Assembly (NCBI GenBank): GCA_003428585.1
Contig: QVQC01000044.1
Location: forward strand, 1-39,540
Source: Nioella halotolerans
GTDB taxonomy: Bacteria > Pseudomonadota > Alphaproteobacteria > Rhodobacterales > Rhodobacteraceae
Length of the DNA stretch: 39,540 bases
Direction of reading: 5' to 3'
The translations under genes and the position numbers were made by a program. Below the pieces are notes generated by a model. The model saw nothing but the letters and a program-made list of their open reading frames with translations, was not told the DNA's origin and ran no database searches. Positions 17,597-26,413 of the stretch are shown one piece after another (within the stretch, counting starts at the first letter, position 1; each line of letters opens with the position of its first letter).

Positions 17597-18475
17597 GTGG
17601 AGTTCGCGGTATTTCTGCGCGAGGCCGAGGTGGTTCCCGGTGACGTCGCACTGTGCCTTCACAAGCCCGGCGATCCTGCCGTCCGCCGGACCATGCTTGT
17701 CATGGTAGAGGATCGGCCCGACCTTTTCGAAATCTATCAATCGACGCATCCCGCGATACAGGAGGCCACTGTTCGTCGTCGCCCCGTCTTCGCCTCTTTC
17801 GTCATGGCCGACCCCGGCGAACTGACCTTCATCGGGCTCTACACGCGCCAAGAGGCCGGACGGATCGCCGAGGTGGATATCACCAAGGATACCGCGTTCC
17901 GGGAGATGCTGTCGCGCGTCGAGGGCGACCGCGCCGACCTTTCCGCCATCGTGCAGCGGTTGGTGGGACGAACGCGTTTCGAGCTGATACCGCTCGACGC
18001 GCTGGCCCCGCTTTCGAAACGCCTCGTCGTGGCGGATCCCGGTGGCCGGAATTACGTCCGCCTCGCGGAATCCACGCCACTGCCCATCGTCGAGATCAAG
18101 CGCCGCGCGTCGGTCGTGCCGCCCATGCCGCCCTGGGACAACCTTACGATAACCAAGGGGGAGCTTGCGGCGCTCCCGCGCGACTGGGCACTACGCCTGA
18201 GCGAATGGCGCGGCATCTACCTGATCACCGATGAGGCCGATGGTGCGCGCTATGTGGGCGCGGCCTACGGGAAGGAGAACCTGCTTGGCCGCTGGCGCAC
18301 ACATGTGGCGGGCGATACCGGTGCCACCGCCGAGTTGCGTAAACGTCGAACCGGGGGCTTCCGCTTCTCGATCCTGGAGCTGCTCGCCCCCATGGCCACG
18401 ATCGAGGAGGTGACAGTGCGCGAACAAAGCTGGATAAGGCGGCTGGATACCCGACAGTTTGGATTGAACGCATGA
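17597..18475 (+). CDS. GIY-YIG nuclease-domain protein between ruvA and ruvB
   Basis: The C-terminal 90 residues form a GIY-YIG domain with the expected key positions: GIY at 206-208, YVG at 219-221, Arg232 (GRWR), Glu276 (REQSW) and Asn291 (GLNA). This set matches active-site residues of the nuclease family (UvrC N-domain, Slx1). The N-terminal 190 residues have no domain I recognise; they are mixed alpha/beta and soluble. The GTG at 17597 is 3 bases after the ruvA stop, with AAGGAA upstream, and the stop overlaps ruvB's ATG (ATGA), so it is made with RuvAB. A role in processing branched DNA is attractive but inferred. It might instead be a restriction-like or regulatory protein. Confidence 0.8.
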   Translation: MEFAVFLREAEVVPGDVALCLHKPGDPAVRRTMLVMVEDRPDLFEIYQSTHPAIQEATVRRRPVFASFVMADPGELTFIGLYTRQEAGRIAEVDITKDTAFREMLSRVEGDRADLSAIVQRLVGRTRFELIPLDALAPLSKRLVVADPGGRNYVRLAESTPLPIVEIKRRASVVPPMPPWDNLTITKGELAALPRDWALRLSEWRGIYLITDEADGARYVGAAYGKENLLGRWRTHVAGDTGATAELRKRRTGGFRFSILELLAPMATIEEVTVREQSWIRRLDTRQFGLNA

Positions 18476-19500
18476 CAGACCCGGACCCCACCCTGCGCGC
18501 CGCGCCGCTGCCGGAAGACCAAAGCCCCGACCGCGCCCTGCGGCCGCAGGATCTGACGGAGTTCATCGGGCAGGAGGAGGCGCGCGCCAACCTCGCGGTT
18601 TTTATCGAAAGCGCCCGGCGGCGGGGCGAGGCCATGGACCACGTGCTGTTCCATGGTCCCCCCGGTCTCGGCAAGACCACGCTGGCGCAGATCATGGCGC
18701 GCGAATTGGGGGTGAATTTCCGCATGACCTCCGGCCCGGTTCTGGCCAAGGCGGGCGATCTCGCCGCGATCCTGACCAACCTGGAAGCGCGCGATGTTCT
18801 GTTCATCGACGAGATCCACCGCCTGAACCCGGCGGTGGAGGAAGTGCTCTACCCCGCGCTGGAGGATTTCGAGCTTGACCTCGTGATCGGCGAAGGCCCC
18901 GCCGCGCGCACGGTGCGCATCGAGTTGCAGCCCTTCACGCTGGTCGGCGCGACGACCCGGCTGGGCCTTCTGACGACGCCGTTGCGCGACCGGTTCGGCA
19001 TCCCCACGCGGCTGCAGTTCTACACCGTTCCGGAACTGCACGAGATCGTGACGCGCGGCGCGCGGATGCTGAACGTGCCCTCGGATTCCGAGGGCGCGCT
19101 GGAAATCGCCCGTCGCGCCCGGGGCACGCCGCGTATCGCCGGGCGTCTCTTGCGCCGGGTGGTGGATTTCGCGCTGGTCGAGGGCGACGGGCGGCTGACG
19201 CAGGCGATCGCCGACAGCGCGCTGACGCGGCTAGGGGTGGACCATCTCGGGCTGGACGGGGCGGACCGGCGCTACATGCGCTTCATGGCGGAAAACTATG
19301 GTGGCGGCCCGGTCGGGGTGGAAACCATGTCGGCCGCCCTGTCGGAAAGCCGCGACGCGATCGAGGAGGTGATAGAGCCTTTCCTGCTGCAACAGGGCCT
19401 GATCGCGCGTACCCCGCGCGGGCGTATGCTGGCGCAGAAGGGCTGGACGCATCTGGGGCTGGCGCCGCCGCAAGCACCGGACCAGGGCACGCTTCTTTAG
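18472..19500 (+). CDS. ruvB: Holliday junction DNA helicase RuvB
   Basis: RuvB is the AAA+ motor that drives branch migration at Holliday junctions with RuvA. The 342-residue product has Walker A GPPGLGKT (62-69), Walker B FIDEIH (111-116), sensor GATTR (159-163) and the arginine-finger region PLRDRFG (170-176), followed by the winged-helix C-domain ([18 protein letters not shown]). It overlaps the GIY-YIG gene by 4 bases. The N-terminal 20 residues are variable. It converges with the DUF429-like gene, with only 13 bases between stops and no clear terminator. Confidence 0.96.
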   Translation: MTDPDPTLRAAPLPEDQSPDRALRPQDLTEFIGQEEARANLAVFIESARRRGEAMDHVLFHGPPGLGKTTLAQIMARELGVNFRMTSGPVLAKAGDLAAILTNLEARDVLFIDEIHRLNPAVEEVLYPALEDFELDLVIGEGPAARTVRIELQPFTLVGATTRLGLLTTPLRDRFGIPTRLQFYTVPELHEIVTRGARMLNVPSDSEGALEIARRARGTPRIAGRLLRRVVDFALVEGDGRLTQAIADSALTRLGVDHLGLDGADRRYMRFMAENYGGGPVGVETMSAALSESRDAIEEVIEPFLLQQGLIARTPRGRMLAQKGWTHLGLAPPQAPDQGTLL

Positions 19501-19513
19501 GCGCTCCCGCGTC

Positions 19514-20389
19514 TCAGGGTGTGCCCGTGGCGCAGGGGCCGTTCAGTGCCGCCTCGAGTCTGTCCGCGAATCCAAGCCCGAGGATCCAGCCTTCCTCGCG
19601 CGACCGTTCCGCCAACATCGCGGCGAGGTCTGGCCCCGGCAGCGAAGAGAGGGCGCGCGCAAGCAGGCGCACCTGCGCGGCATCGCGGATCTCGCCGGTC
19701 GCGGCACACTGGGCTTTCACAGTCCGATCAATCAGCGTGGGCCAGGTCTCCGCGAAAACGAGCGCCCCTTCCGGCGCCTCGAACGGCCAGACCCGGGCCG
19801 CGAAACGCCGCCGGAGCCGCGCCAGAACCGGCAAGCCCATCAGAACCTGTGATCCGACTGCGCCCGCGCCTGCCAGTTGCCAGACGCTGAATGCGCCCTT
19901 TGCGGCACGTTCCACCTGCCGCCATTCCGGCGCGCCATGCCCATCACGGTCACGCCCCTTGCGCGGCAATCCGTCCATGTCGGTCTTCGTGCCGTTGCCC
20001 CAGAACGGCCCCACGCCGGGGAAAAGCGCGTTCATGTCGACCGCCACCTGCCAGCGGTTGTTGCGTGTCGGGCTGTCCTCGATCCGCGCTTCCAGCCAGT
20101 GCCAAAGCGCGAAAGGATCGGCCCGGCCGGTGACACGCGGGGCCACGCCCGCAGGGTAACCGAAGGGAAAGTCGAAGCCGGCCAGAACGCGCCGGCGCTG
20201 CGCACGCTCTGCCTCGAACAAGTCTGCCAGCCATGCCTCCGCCACCTGCCGGTTACGCAGGTAGACCGGCTCCTCCACCACGCCGGCCCGCGCCACGCCG
20301 GCCCAGATCGCATCCTTGCGTGGTATCGGTCCATGGCCGTTGCCGCCCGACCAATCCACCATGATTACGGTGTCGAAGGCCGTGTTCAT
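19514..20389 (-). CDS. DUF429-like protein coupled to mobA
   Basis: This 291-residue protein starts MNTAFDTVIMVDWSGGNGHG, with an early Asp-Trp-Ser motif typical of DUF429/RNase-H-fold proteins. Further conserved-looking features are GFDFPFGYP (about 91-99) and a late acidic/aromatic stretch. The ATG at 20389 overlaps the mobA stop (ATGA, 20386-20389), so it follows mobA in one unit. Linked genes in related bacteria are often annotated as molybdopterin-guanine-dinucleotide synthesis proteins, but nothing in this sequence shows that reaction. Function unknown; a nuclease-like or nucleotide-binding role is possible from the fold. Confidence 0.6.
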   Translation of the reverse strand: MNTAFDTVIMVDWSGGNGHGPIPRKDAIWAGVARAGVVEEPVYLRNRQVAEAWLADLFEAERAQRRRVLAGFDFPFGYPAGVAPRVTGRADPFALWHWLEARIEDSPTRNNRWQVAVDMNALFPGVGPFWGNGTKTDMDGLPRKGRDRDGHGAPEWRQVERAAKGAFSVWQLAGAGAVGSQVLMGLPVLARLRRRFAARVWPFEAPEGALVFAETWPTLIDRTVKAQCAATGEIRDAAQVRLLARALSSLPGPDLAAMLAERSREEGWILGLGFADRLEAALNGPCATGTP

Positions 20390-20991
20390 GCGATCAGCGC
20401 CCTCGCGCGGGCGAGATCCCGGGCCGTGTTGATGTTGAAGAACGGGTCGATCCGGTCCGCCGGAAAAGGGGCCAGTGATGCGCCCTGATCGCCTGCCCAT
20501 TGCCCCACCTTGCGCACCCCGCGCGCAAGTGCGTCGCGCAGATCCTCGCGCAGGGCGACGGGCCAAAGCCCGAAGGTGGGTTGCCGCACCAGCCGCCCCT
20601 CGACCTCGCTTGCTGCCAGAACGATCGGCGCGCCGCCTTCCGCCGCCAGCAGCAGTCGCGGCACGAGGTCCTCGGGCAGGAAGGGCGTGTCGGCGGCAAC
20701 GCTGACCAGGTGGGTCGCGCCCCGTGCCGCGGCCCAGTCCAGCCCCGCCAACACCCCGGCCAGCGGCCCCGGATGCCCGGCCACGCTGTCAGGTAGCACC
20801 GGCAGGCCAAGATCGGCAAGGCGCGCCGGATCGCCGTTGGCGCTGAGTGCAAGCTCTGCCACCTGCGGCGCCACCCGCCCGATCACATGCGCAAAGAGCG
20901 ATCGATCGCCAAGCACCAGCCGCCCCTTGTCGCCGCCGCCCATCCGGGTCGCCTGCCCCCCGGCGAGGATCACGCCAACCGGTTGCCGCAT
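20386..20991 (-). CDS. mobA: Molybdenum cofactor guanylyltransferase MobA
   Basis: MobA attaches GMP to molybdopterin, making the guanine dinucleotide form of the molybdenum cofactor. The 201-residue product has the nucleotidyltransferase signature LAGGQATRMGGGDKG (9-23), an SVAADTPFLP segment (about 96-105) that carries the metal-binding Asp, and the C-terminal NINTARDLARA typical of MobA. A strong AGGGGGAC site precedes the ATG. It is divergent from azlC across 108 bases and followed by the overlapping DUF429-like gene. Confidence 0.92.
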   Translation of the reverse strand: MRQPVGVILAGGQATRMGGGDKGRLVLGDRSLFAHVIGRVAPQVAELALSANGDPARLADLGLPVLPDSVAGHPGPLAGVLAGLDWAAARGATHLVSVAADTPFLPEDLVPRLLLAAEGGAPIVLAASEVEGRLVRQPTFGLWPVALREDLRDALARGVRKVGQWAGDQGASLAPFPADRIDPFFNINTARDLARARALIA

Positions 20992-21099
20992 CTTGTCCCC
21001 CTGATCACGCCACGTGATTGTCGGCTATCATCATCCGCTATTTGCATCCGCGCCGTCCCGGCGCTACCCCGGTGCAGACCCTGACGCCAAGGCCCATTC

Positions 21100-21798
21100 A
21101 TGACAAGCTCCACTTCCGCCTACCTGCGCGGCATCCGCGTCTCCCTGCCCTTCCTGCTGGTCGTTCTGCCATTCGGCGCCCTGTTCGGCGTTGTCGGGAC
21201 GGAGGCGGGGTTGAACCTCGCGCAGGTCATGGGGTTTTCCATTGTCATCATCGCCGGCGCGGCGCAATTCACCGCCGTGCAGCTGATGCAGGAACAGGCG
21301 CCCACGGTGATCGTTCTGGCCTCGGCGCTGGCGGTGAACCTGCGCATGGCGATGTATGCCGCCAGCCTTGCGCCGCATCTGGGCCATGCGCCGGGCTGGC
21401 AGCGCGTGCTGATCGCCTATTTCAACGTCGATGCCACCTATGCCCTGTCGCACATGGAATTCGAGGCGAATCCGGCGATGCCCCTGTCCGAAAAGGTTGC
21501 CTTCTACATGGGCACGGCAACGGTGATCTGCCTGCCGTGGTACGTGGTGACATGGTTGGGCGCGGTCCTCGGGCAAGCGATACCGCCCGGTATTCCCATG
21601 GACTTCGCCATTCCGGTAGCCTTCATATCGTTCTTTGCGCCGGCGCTGCGCACGCTTCCCCATGTCGCGGCCGCCATGGCCGCGGTAATCCTCGCCATTT
21701 CGTTGCAATGGGTGCCGCACAACCTGTGGATCCTGCTCGCCGGGGCAGGCGGCATGGCGGTCGGGGCCGAGGTCGAACGCAGGAGCACCACGAGATGA
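21100..21798 (+). CDS. AzlC-family membrane protein
   Basis: This 232-residue membrane protein matches AzlC, the large subunit of a branched-chain amino acid exporter family (LIV-E, BrnF type). Signature parts are RVSLPFLLVVLPFGALFGV, AGAAQFTAVQLM and NLRMAMYAASLAPHL. Six or seven hydrophobic spans are visible. The ATG follows AAGG. Its stop overlaps the AzlD start (ATGA, 21795-21798). By family it exports valine, leucine, isoleucine or analogues in the inner membrane; the substrate here is not known. Confidence 0.88.
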   Translation: MTSSTSAYLRGIRVSLPFLLVVLPFGALFGVVGTEAGLNLAQVMGFSIVIIAGAAQFTAVQLMQEQAPTVIVLASALAVNLRMAMYAASLAPHLGHAPGWQRVLIAYFNVDATYALSHMEFEANPAMPLSEKVAFYMGTATVICLPWYVVTWLGAVLGQAIPPGIPMDFAIPVAFISFFAPALRTLPHVAAAMAAVILAISLQWVPHNLWILLAGAGGMAVGAEVERRSTTR

Positions 21799-22127
21799 CC
21801 GGCTGGGACACGGCCACGATCTGGATGGTGATCGTCCTGCTGGGCATCGGGACACTGGCGATCCGCTGGTCCTTCCTCGGGCTGCTTGGCAACCGGGAAT
21901 TGCCGGATTGGGCGCTGCGCCACCTGCGGTATACCGCCGTCGCCATCCTTCCGGCGCTGATCACGCCGCGTGTGCTCTGGCCCGAGGCGACGGGCGGCGA
22001 GATCGATCCGGCCCGGATTGCGGCCGCCCTCTTGGCGCTTGCCGTCGGATATGTCAGCCGGAACGCGCTGGCCACCATCGCCGCGGGGCTGGGCGCGCTC
22101 CTGCTGTTGCAGGCGGCGGGCCTGTGA
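21795..22127 (+). CDS. AzlD-family membrane protein
   Basis: The frame starts at an ATG that overlaps the azlC stop and encodes 110 residues with four hydrophobic stretches (TIWMVIVLLGIGTLAIRW, LRYTAVAILPALI, IAAALLALAVGYVS, LATIAAGLGALLLLQ). Small size and position next to AzlC identify it as AzlD, the small subunit of the exporter (like BrnE). It would work with AzlC in the inner membrane. The stop is 6 bases from the convergent YtoQ gene. Confidence 0.87.
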   Translation: MTGWDTATIWMVIVLLGIGTLAIRWSFLGLLGNRELPDWALRHLRYTAVAILPALITPRVLWPEATGGEIDPARIAAALLALAVGYVSRNALATIAAGLGALLLLQAAGL

Positions 22128-22133
22128 CGCCGG

Positions 22134-22580
22134 TCAGCCGGGCAGCGTCCCGGTCAGCACGTAGCGCAGGACCTGTACCACCTGCTCGGGCTCTTCTGCC
22201 ACGGCCAGGGCGGCGGCATGCACTTCCTTAAGTGCGTGCTGCTGGTCGGGCAGCGACAACACGATCAGCGACTTGCCAAGCGCCGCGGCGTAGCCTGCGT
22301 CGAAGGCCGCGTTCCACTGCTTGTATTTCTCGCCGAAGCGCACCACCACCACGTCGGCCTGTTCGATCCCGCGCCGGGTGCGGATCGCGTTCAGCTTGGC
22401 GCCCTTGTGGTCGTGCCATACCTTGCTGTCCTCGGGGCCGAGGATCGCCACCCCGCAATCGTCGCTGGCCGCGTGGTCGGTCACGGGCGAGGAGAATGTC
22501 ACGTCGAGGCCCTTTGCGCCTTCCTTGATCCGCTCCCGCCAATCCGTGTGAATCTCACCCGATAGGTAAACCTTCAGCAT
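22134..22580 (-). CDS. YtoQ family protein
   Basis: This 148-residue protein starts MLKVYLSGEIHTDWRERI and contains SSPVTDHAASDDCG, DHKGAKLNAIRTRRGIEQADVVVVRFGEKYKQWNAAFDAGYAAALGK, which are hallmarks of the YtoQ family. The order of motifs resembles nucleoside 2-deoxyribosyltransferase-like folds (nucleotide-sugar base exchange), but no reaction is established. The ATG has AAGGAC 9 bases upstream. A gap of 159 bases separates it from cobU on the same strand; a 62-codon frame there (22555-22743) is not credible. No signal peptide. Confidence 0.85.
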   Translation of the reverse strand: MLKVYLSGEIHTDWRERIKEGAKGLDVTFSSPVTDHAASDDCGVAILGPEDSKVWHDHKGAKLNAIRTRRGIEQADVVVVRFGEKYKQWNAAFDAGYAAALGKSLIVLSLPDQQHALKEVHAAALAVAEEPEQVVQVLRYVLTGTLPG

Positions 22581-22739
22581 CTTCGTTGTCCTTTCGTAGC
22601 CGTTTCATCTTGGCGCAAATGTCTCGAGGGGCAGCACGGCGCGGGGGCAGCGCGCCCTCCGCGACCTGCCGGCGCACGCAAGGCGGCGCCACTGCCCGCC
22701 GCTGGCGCCGCGCGCAGCGAAGAAGCGCCCAGCCCCGGT

Positions 22740-23267
22740 TCATGGCCTGACACCCTTCAGCACCAGCGGCAAGCCCGCCATCACCGCGATCACCAAGCCG
22801 GCCTCCGCGGCAAGACGCTGGTTCACCTCGCCCTGCGCCTGCCGGAACCTGCGCGCAAGCTTGTTTTCGGGCACGATGCCTTGGCCGGTCTCGTTGCTGA
22901 CCACGACGACCGGTGCCCGCGCGCTCGAGAGGGACGCCAGCAGCCGGTCGGCCTCAACCTGCCAATCCCGTGCTGCCAGCAACAGGTTCGACAGCCAGAA
23001 GGTCGCGCAATCGAACAGCGCGACCTCGCCCTCGCGCAGCGCCGCGACCGCGCCCACCACGTCGAGCGGGGCTTCCACCGTACGCCAGCCATCGCCCGCG
23101 CGCTTCGCCTGATGCGCGTCGATCTTGGCGCGCATCTCGTCGTCATGGGCCTCCGCGCTTGCGATATAAACCCGGTCGCCGGGTTGGTTGCAGACCAGCG
23201 CCTCGGCGTGGGCGGACTTGCCCGAGGCTGCGCCGCCGATCACCAGTGTCAGGGGGGGAAGCGTCAT
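22740..23267 (-). CDS. cobU: Cobinamide kinase/guanylyltransferase CobU (CobP)
   Basis: This bifunctional enzyme phosphorylates adenosylcobinamide and then adds GMP in the late steps of adenosylcobalamin synthesis. The 175-residue product has the P-loop GGAASGKS (11-18), IASAEAHDDEMRAKI with the early residues of the family (about 35-49), an internal FDCATFWLSNLL segment (85-96), SNETGQGIVPENKLAR, and a C-terminal region ending GLPLVLKG. GAGGG precedes the ATG. It is divergent from rpoH, and no other cob genes are adjacent in the window. Confidence 0.9.
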   Translation of the reverse strand: MTLPPLTLVIGGAASGKSAHAEALVCNQPGDRVYIASAEAHDDEMRAKIDAHQAKRAGDGWRTVEAPLDVVGAVAALREGEVALFDCATFWLSNLLLAARDWQVEADRLLASLSSARAPVVVVSNETGQGIVPENKLARRFRQAQGEVNQRLAAEAGLVIAVMAGLPLVLKGVRP

Positions 23268-23284
23268 TTTTCCCTCTTCGAAAA

Positions 23285-23314
23285 TGATCCGGGCCTTGAG
23301 CGTTGACGTAACAT
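23285..23314 (+). promoter_or_regulatory. Candidate RpoE (sigma-E) promoter of rpoH
   Basis: TGATCC (23285-23290), an 18-base spacer and TAACAT (23309-23314) resemble the Rhodobacter sphaeroides RpoE consensus, which I recall as TGATCC-N18-TAAGTA. The -35 matches fully and the -10 keeps TAA. The likely transcription start lies about 20-25 bases before the rpoH ATG. In R. sphaeroides rpoHII belongs to the RpoE regulon responding to singlet oxygen. Confidence 0.55.
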
Positions 23315-23343
23315 TATCAAACGCAAGTCAACAGGAGAGCGTT

Positions 23344-24222
23344 ATGGCACTCGACCTTGATCCAGGCCAGTCCCTTTCCCGCCACGCCCGCGCGGCGGAA
23401 CTACTGGACGCCGAAACGGAGCGTGATCTCGCCATCGCGTGGCGAGACCACAAGGACGAAGCGGCACTTCATCGCCTCATTACCGCTTATATGCGTCTGG
23501 CGATCTCCATCGCATGGAAGTTTCGCGGCTACGGCGCGTCGATGAACGACCTCATTCAAGAAGCTGGGCTTGGCCTGATGAAGGCTGCCGACCGGTTCGA
23601 CCCGGATCGCGGTGTGCGCTTCTCGACCTACGCGGTGTGGTGGATACGGGCCGGGATGCAGGATTTCGTGATGCGCAACTGGTCGATGGTGCGCACCGGA
23701 TCCACGTCCTCGCAGAAAAGCCTGTTCTTCAACATGCGACGGGTGCGCGCCCGGATCGAGGCGGAAGCCGCCTCCGATGGTCTGGACCTCGACAAGCACC
23801 AGATGCGCGAAATGATCGCCACGGAAATCGGCGTGTCGCTGAAGGATGTGGAAATGATGGAAGGCCGGCTTGCCGGTACCGATTTTTCGCTGAACGCGAC
23901 GCAATCGGATGGCGAAGAGGGGCGCGAATGGATCGAGCTTCTGGAGGATGAGGGTGAACAGGCCAGCGACCAGCTGGAGCGTGAAAAGGATGGCACTCAA
24001 CTGCGCGAGTGGCTGGCCGAGGCTCTGGGGTCCCTGACCGACCGGGAAAAGCTGATCATCGCGGCGCGCAAGCTGGAAAGCCCCGCCCGCACGCTGGAAA
24101 GCCTCGGCGCGGAACTTGGCCTGTCGAAGGAACGTGTGCGCCAGATCGAGGCGGCGGCGCTGGTCAAGATGCGCCGGAAACTGGAACCGCAGGAAGGCGA
24201 ACTGCGCGCGCTGATGGCCTGA
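23344..24222 (+). CDS. rpoH: RNA polymerase sigma factor RpoH (RpoH2 type)
   Basis: This 292-residue sigma-70-family factor has region 2 (AYMRLAISIAWKFRGYGASMNDLIQEAGLGLMKAADRFDP...RFSTYAVWWIRAGMQDFVMRNWSMVR) and the RpoH-box-like STSSQKSLFFNMRR after it, then a region 4 helix-turn-helix (ESLGAELGLSKERVRQIEAAALVKMRRKL). The ATG at 23344 has AGGAGAG 5 bases upstream; a longer in-frame start at 23188 would overlap cobU. Many Rhodobacteraceae carry two RpoH paralogues; the RpoE-like promoter upstream suggests this one is RpoH2, which directs oxidative-stress genes. It could also be the heat-shock RpoH1, as the paralogue type is not certain from sequence alone. Confidence 0.9.
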   Translation: MALDLDPGQSLSRHARAAELLDAETERDLAIAWRDHKDEAALHRLITAYMRLAISIAWKFRGYGASMNDLIQEAGLGLMKAADRFDPDRGVRFSTYAVWWIRAGMQDFVMRNWSMVRTGSTSSQKSLFFNMRRVRARIEAEAASDGLDLDKHQMREMIATEIGVSLKDVEMMEGRLAGTDFSLNATQSDGEEGREWIELLEDEGEQASDQLEREKDGTQLREWLAEALGSLTDREKLIIAARKLESPARTLESLGAELGLSKERVRQIEAAALVKMRRKLEPQEGELRALMA

Positions 24223-24276
24223 GTGAGGCGCTTTGCCCGCTTGTCCGCCGCGGCCTTATGGGGTTTGAGGGAGGCA

Positions 24277-25077
24277 ATGCTTCGCACGATTGCCCTTTTT
24301 CTGATTATCCTGCCCGGCAGCGCCGCCGGGCAGGCACCGTCCGTTGACGATTTCGTGGGTGCCGATGTCGTCGTGCTGGGCGAAGTGCATGACAATCCTG
24401 CACATCATCTTTGGCAGGCCGAGAGCCTGCGGTCGCTTGCACCCTCCGCCGTCGTCTTCGAAATGCTGACGCCCGAACAGGCCGATAGGATAACCCCTGA
24501 ACTGCGCGCCGACATTGATGGCCTTGGCGACGCGATCGACTGGGACACGTCGGGCTGGCCTGATTTCGCGCTTTACCGGCCGGTTTTCGAGGCTCTGGGC
24601 ACGGCGGAAATCCATGGCGCGGCGCTGCCCTACGACGCAGTGCGCGCTGCGATGTCCCAAGGCGCCGCGGCGCGCTTCGCCGGGGATGCCGAACGGTTCG
24701 GTCTCGATGACGGATTGCCAGAGGACCAGCAGGCCCGGCGTGAACGCTTGCAGGCCGAGGCGCACTGCGATGCCCTGCCCGAGGCGCTGTTGCCCGGCAT
24801 GGTCGAGGCGCAACGCTTGCGCGACGCGACCTTCGCCGCGACGGTGTTGCGCGCGCTGCAAGAGTCGGGGGGACCGGTGGTGCTGATCACCGGAAACGGG
24901 CATGCGCGCACGGATTGGGCCGTGCCGTGGATGATCGCGCAGGCCGCGCCGGAGGTCACGGTGGTGTCCGTCGCGCAGCTCGAGGCGCCGCCGGAGGCGG
25001 AGGCCCCATTCGATGCCTGGCGTGTCACCGACCCCGTGGAGCGCGAGGACCCCTGTTCGGCATTTGACGGCGGCTGA
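24277..25077 (+). CDS. ChaN-family secreted protein
   Basis: Residues 1-17 (MLRTIALFLIILPGSAA) form a signal peptide without a lipobox cysteine, so the product is probably periplasmic. The mature part begins with VGADVVVLGEVHDNPAHH (residues about 27-44) and continues with VVFEMLTPEQAD, matching the ChaN/Tiki haem-binding uptake family. The C-terminal GPVVLITGNGHARTDWAVP carries the second conserved histidine segment. The 266-residue start at 24277 follows GGGAGG; a GTG start at 24223 is less suitable. The family is linked to iron or haem handling, but its reaction is unclear. It follows rpoH by 54 bases and could be read with it. Confidence 0.82.
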   Translation: MLRTIALFLIILPGSAAGQAPSVDDFVGADVVVLGEVHDNPAHHLWQAESLRSLAPSAVVFEMLTPEQADRITPELRADIDGLGDAIDWDTSGWPDFALYRPVFEALGTAEIHGAALPYDAVRAAMSQGAAARFAGDAERFGLDDGLPEDQQARRERLQAEAHCDALPEALLPGMVEAQRLRDATFAATVLRALQESGGPVVLITGNGHARTDWAVPWMIAQAAPEVTVVSVAQLEAPPEAEAPFDAWRVTDPVEREDPCSAFDGG

Positions 25078-25163
25078 AGCATCGCCTGCTCCGCGCCGGC
25101 TTGCTGCTGACAGCGGCGCGTCATAGGCTCGGGGTCGGAACAAGTGACACGGGCGGAGACCCC

Positions 25164-26363
25164 ATGCTGGCGGACAAGCGTATCCTTCTGATCATCGGTG
25201 GCGGCATTGCCGCCTTCAAGGCGCTCGACCTCATTCGTCGGCTGCGCGAGCGGGGCGCGCGCGTGGTGCCGGTGCTCACCCGCGCGGGCGAGGAATTCGT
25301 GACGCCGCTCTCGGCCTCGGCGCTCTCGGCCGAGAAGGTCTACCGTGACCTTTTCGACCTGACCGACGAAGCCGAGATGGGGCATATCGAACTCAGCCGC
25401 GCCGCCGACCTTGTCGTCGTCGCGCCGGCCACTGCGGATCTTATGGCGAAGATGGCTGCGGGATTGGCCAACGATCTTGCCTCCACCTTGCTGATGGCTA
25501 CCGACAAGCGGGTGCTGATCGCGCCGGCGATGAACGTGCGCATGTGGCAGCACCCGGCAACCCGCCGCAACCTTGACACGCTTCAGGGCGACGGTGTGCT
25601 GGTCGCCGGCCCCGAAGAGGGCGCGACGGCCTGCGGCGAATACGGGCCGGGGCGCATGGCCGAGGTGCCCGAAATCATCGCCGCGGTGGACGCGGCCCTG
25701 TCGGACGGGCCGCTTGCGGGGCGGCACGTGCTCGTCACTTCCGGGCCGACGCATGAACCCATCGACCCGGTGCGCTACATCGCCAACCGGTCCTCCGGCG
25801 CGCAGGGCAGTGCGATTGCCGCCGCGTTGCGCGACCTCGGCGCGCGGGTGAGCTTCGTCACCGGGCCGGCGCGGGTGCCGCCGCCGGCGGGCGTCGATGT
25901 CATCCGGGTGGAAACGGCGCGCGAGATGCTGGCGGCGGTCGAGGCGGCGCTGCCCGCCGATGCCGGCGTGTTTGCGGCGGCGGTGGCCGATTGGCGGGTG
26001 GAGAATGCGACCGATCGCAAGATGAAGAAGACGGAGGGTGCCCGGTCCCCGGCGCTCGATTTCGCCGAGAACCCGGATATCCTGAAGACCGTTTCGCACC
26101 TGGGCACGGGGCGGCCCGGGCTGGTGGTGGGCTTTGCGGCCGAGACCCACGACGTGGCCGCCAACGCGACGGCCAAGCGGGCCCGCAAGGGCTGTGACTG
26201 GATCGTGGCCAACGATGTCTCTTTCGCGACGGGTATCATGGGCGGGGCGGAGAACAAGGTTTCCATCGTCACCGCCGAGGGGGTCGAGGACTGGCCAAGG
26301 CTGTCCAAAGCGGAGACCGCGCGGCGACTGGCGGCGCGGATCGCCGAGGCGATTTCGGGCTGA
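25164..26363 (+). CDS. coaBC: Bifunctional CoaBC (coenzyme A biosynthesis)
   Basis: CoaB joins phosphopantothenate and cysteine, and CoaC decarboxylates the product with FMN, both in the cytoplasm. The 399-residue product has the CoaC domain (1-180) with His74 (GHIELS), APAMNVRMW (120-128) and Cys157 ([10 protein letters not shown]), then CoaB (from about 186) with [19 protein letters not shown] (194-212) and Lys289 in the RKMKK segment. All are known active-site elements. The start has GGAG upstream; in-frame ATG at 25101 is less likely. dut follows 50 bases later. Confidence 0.95.
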   Translation: MLADKRILLIIGGGIAAFKALDLIRRLRERGARVVPVLTRAGEEFVTPLSASALSAEKVYRDLFDLTDEAEMGHIELSRAADLVVVAPATADLMAKMAAGLANDLASTLLMATDKRVLIAPAMNVRMWQHPATRRNLDTLQGDGVLVAGPEEGATACGEYGPGRMAEVPEIIAAVDAALSDGPLAGRHVLVTSGPTHEPIDPVRYIANRSSGAQGSAIAAALRDLGARVSFVTGPARVPPPAGVDVIRVETAREMLAAVEAALPADAGVFAAAVADWRVENATDRKMKKTEGARSPALDFAENPDILKTVSHLGTGRPGLVVGFAAETHDVAANATAKRARKGCDWIVANDVSFATGIMGGAENKVSIVTAEGVEDWPRLSKAETARRLAARIAEAISG

Positions 26364-26413
26364 AAGCGGCGTCTCCGGCCGGCGGAGTTGATACCAGGAA
26401 GAAAGGGCAGGGG

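Noticed and set aside
22555..22743. A 62-codon minus-strand frame that starts by overlapping the cobU stop
   Set aside because: It is Arg/Ala-rich, unlike any family I know, and overlaps the start of the YtoQ gene; the ATGA overlap is probably chance.
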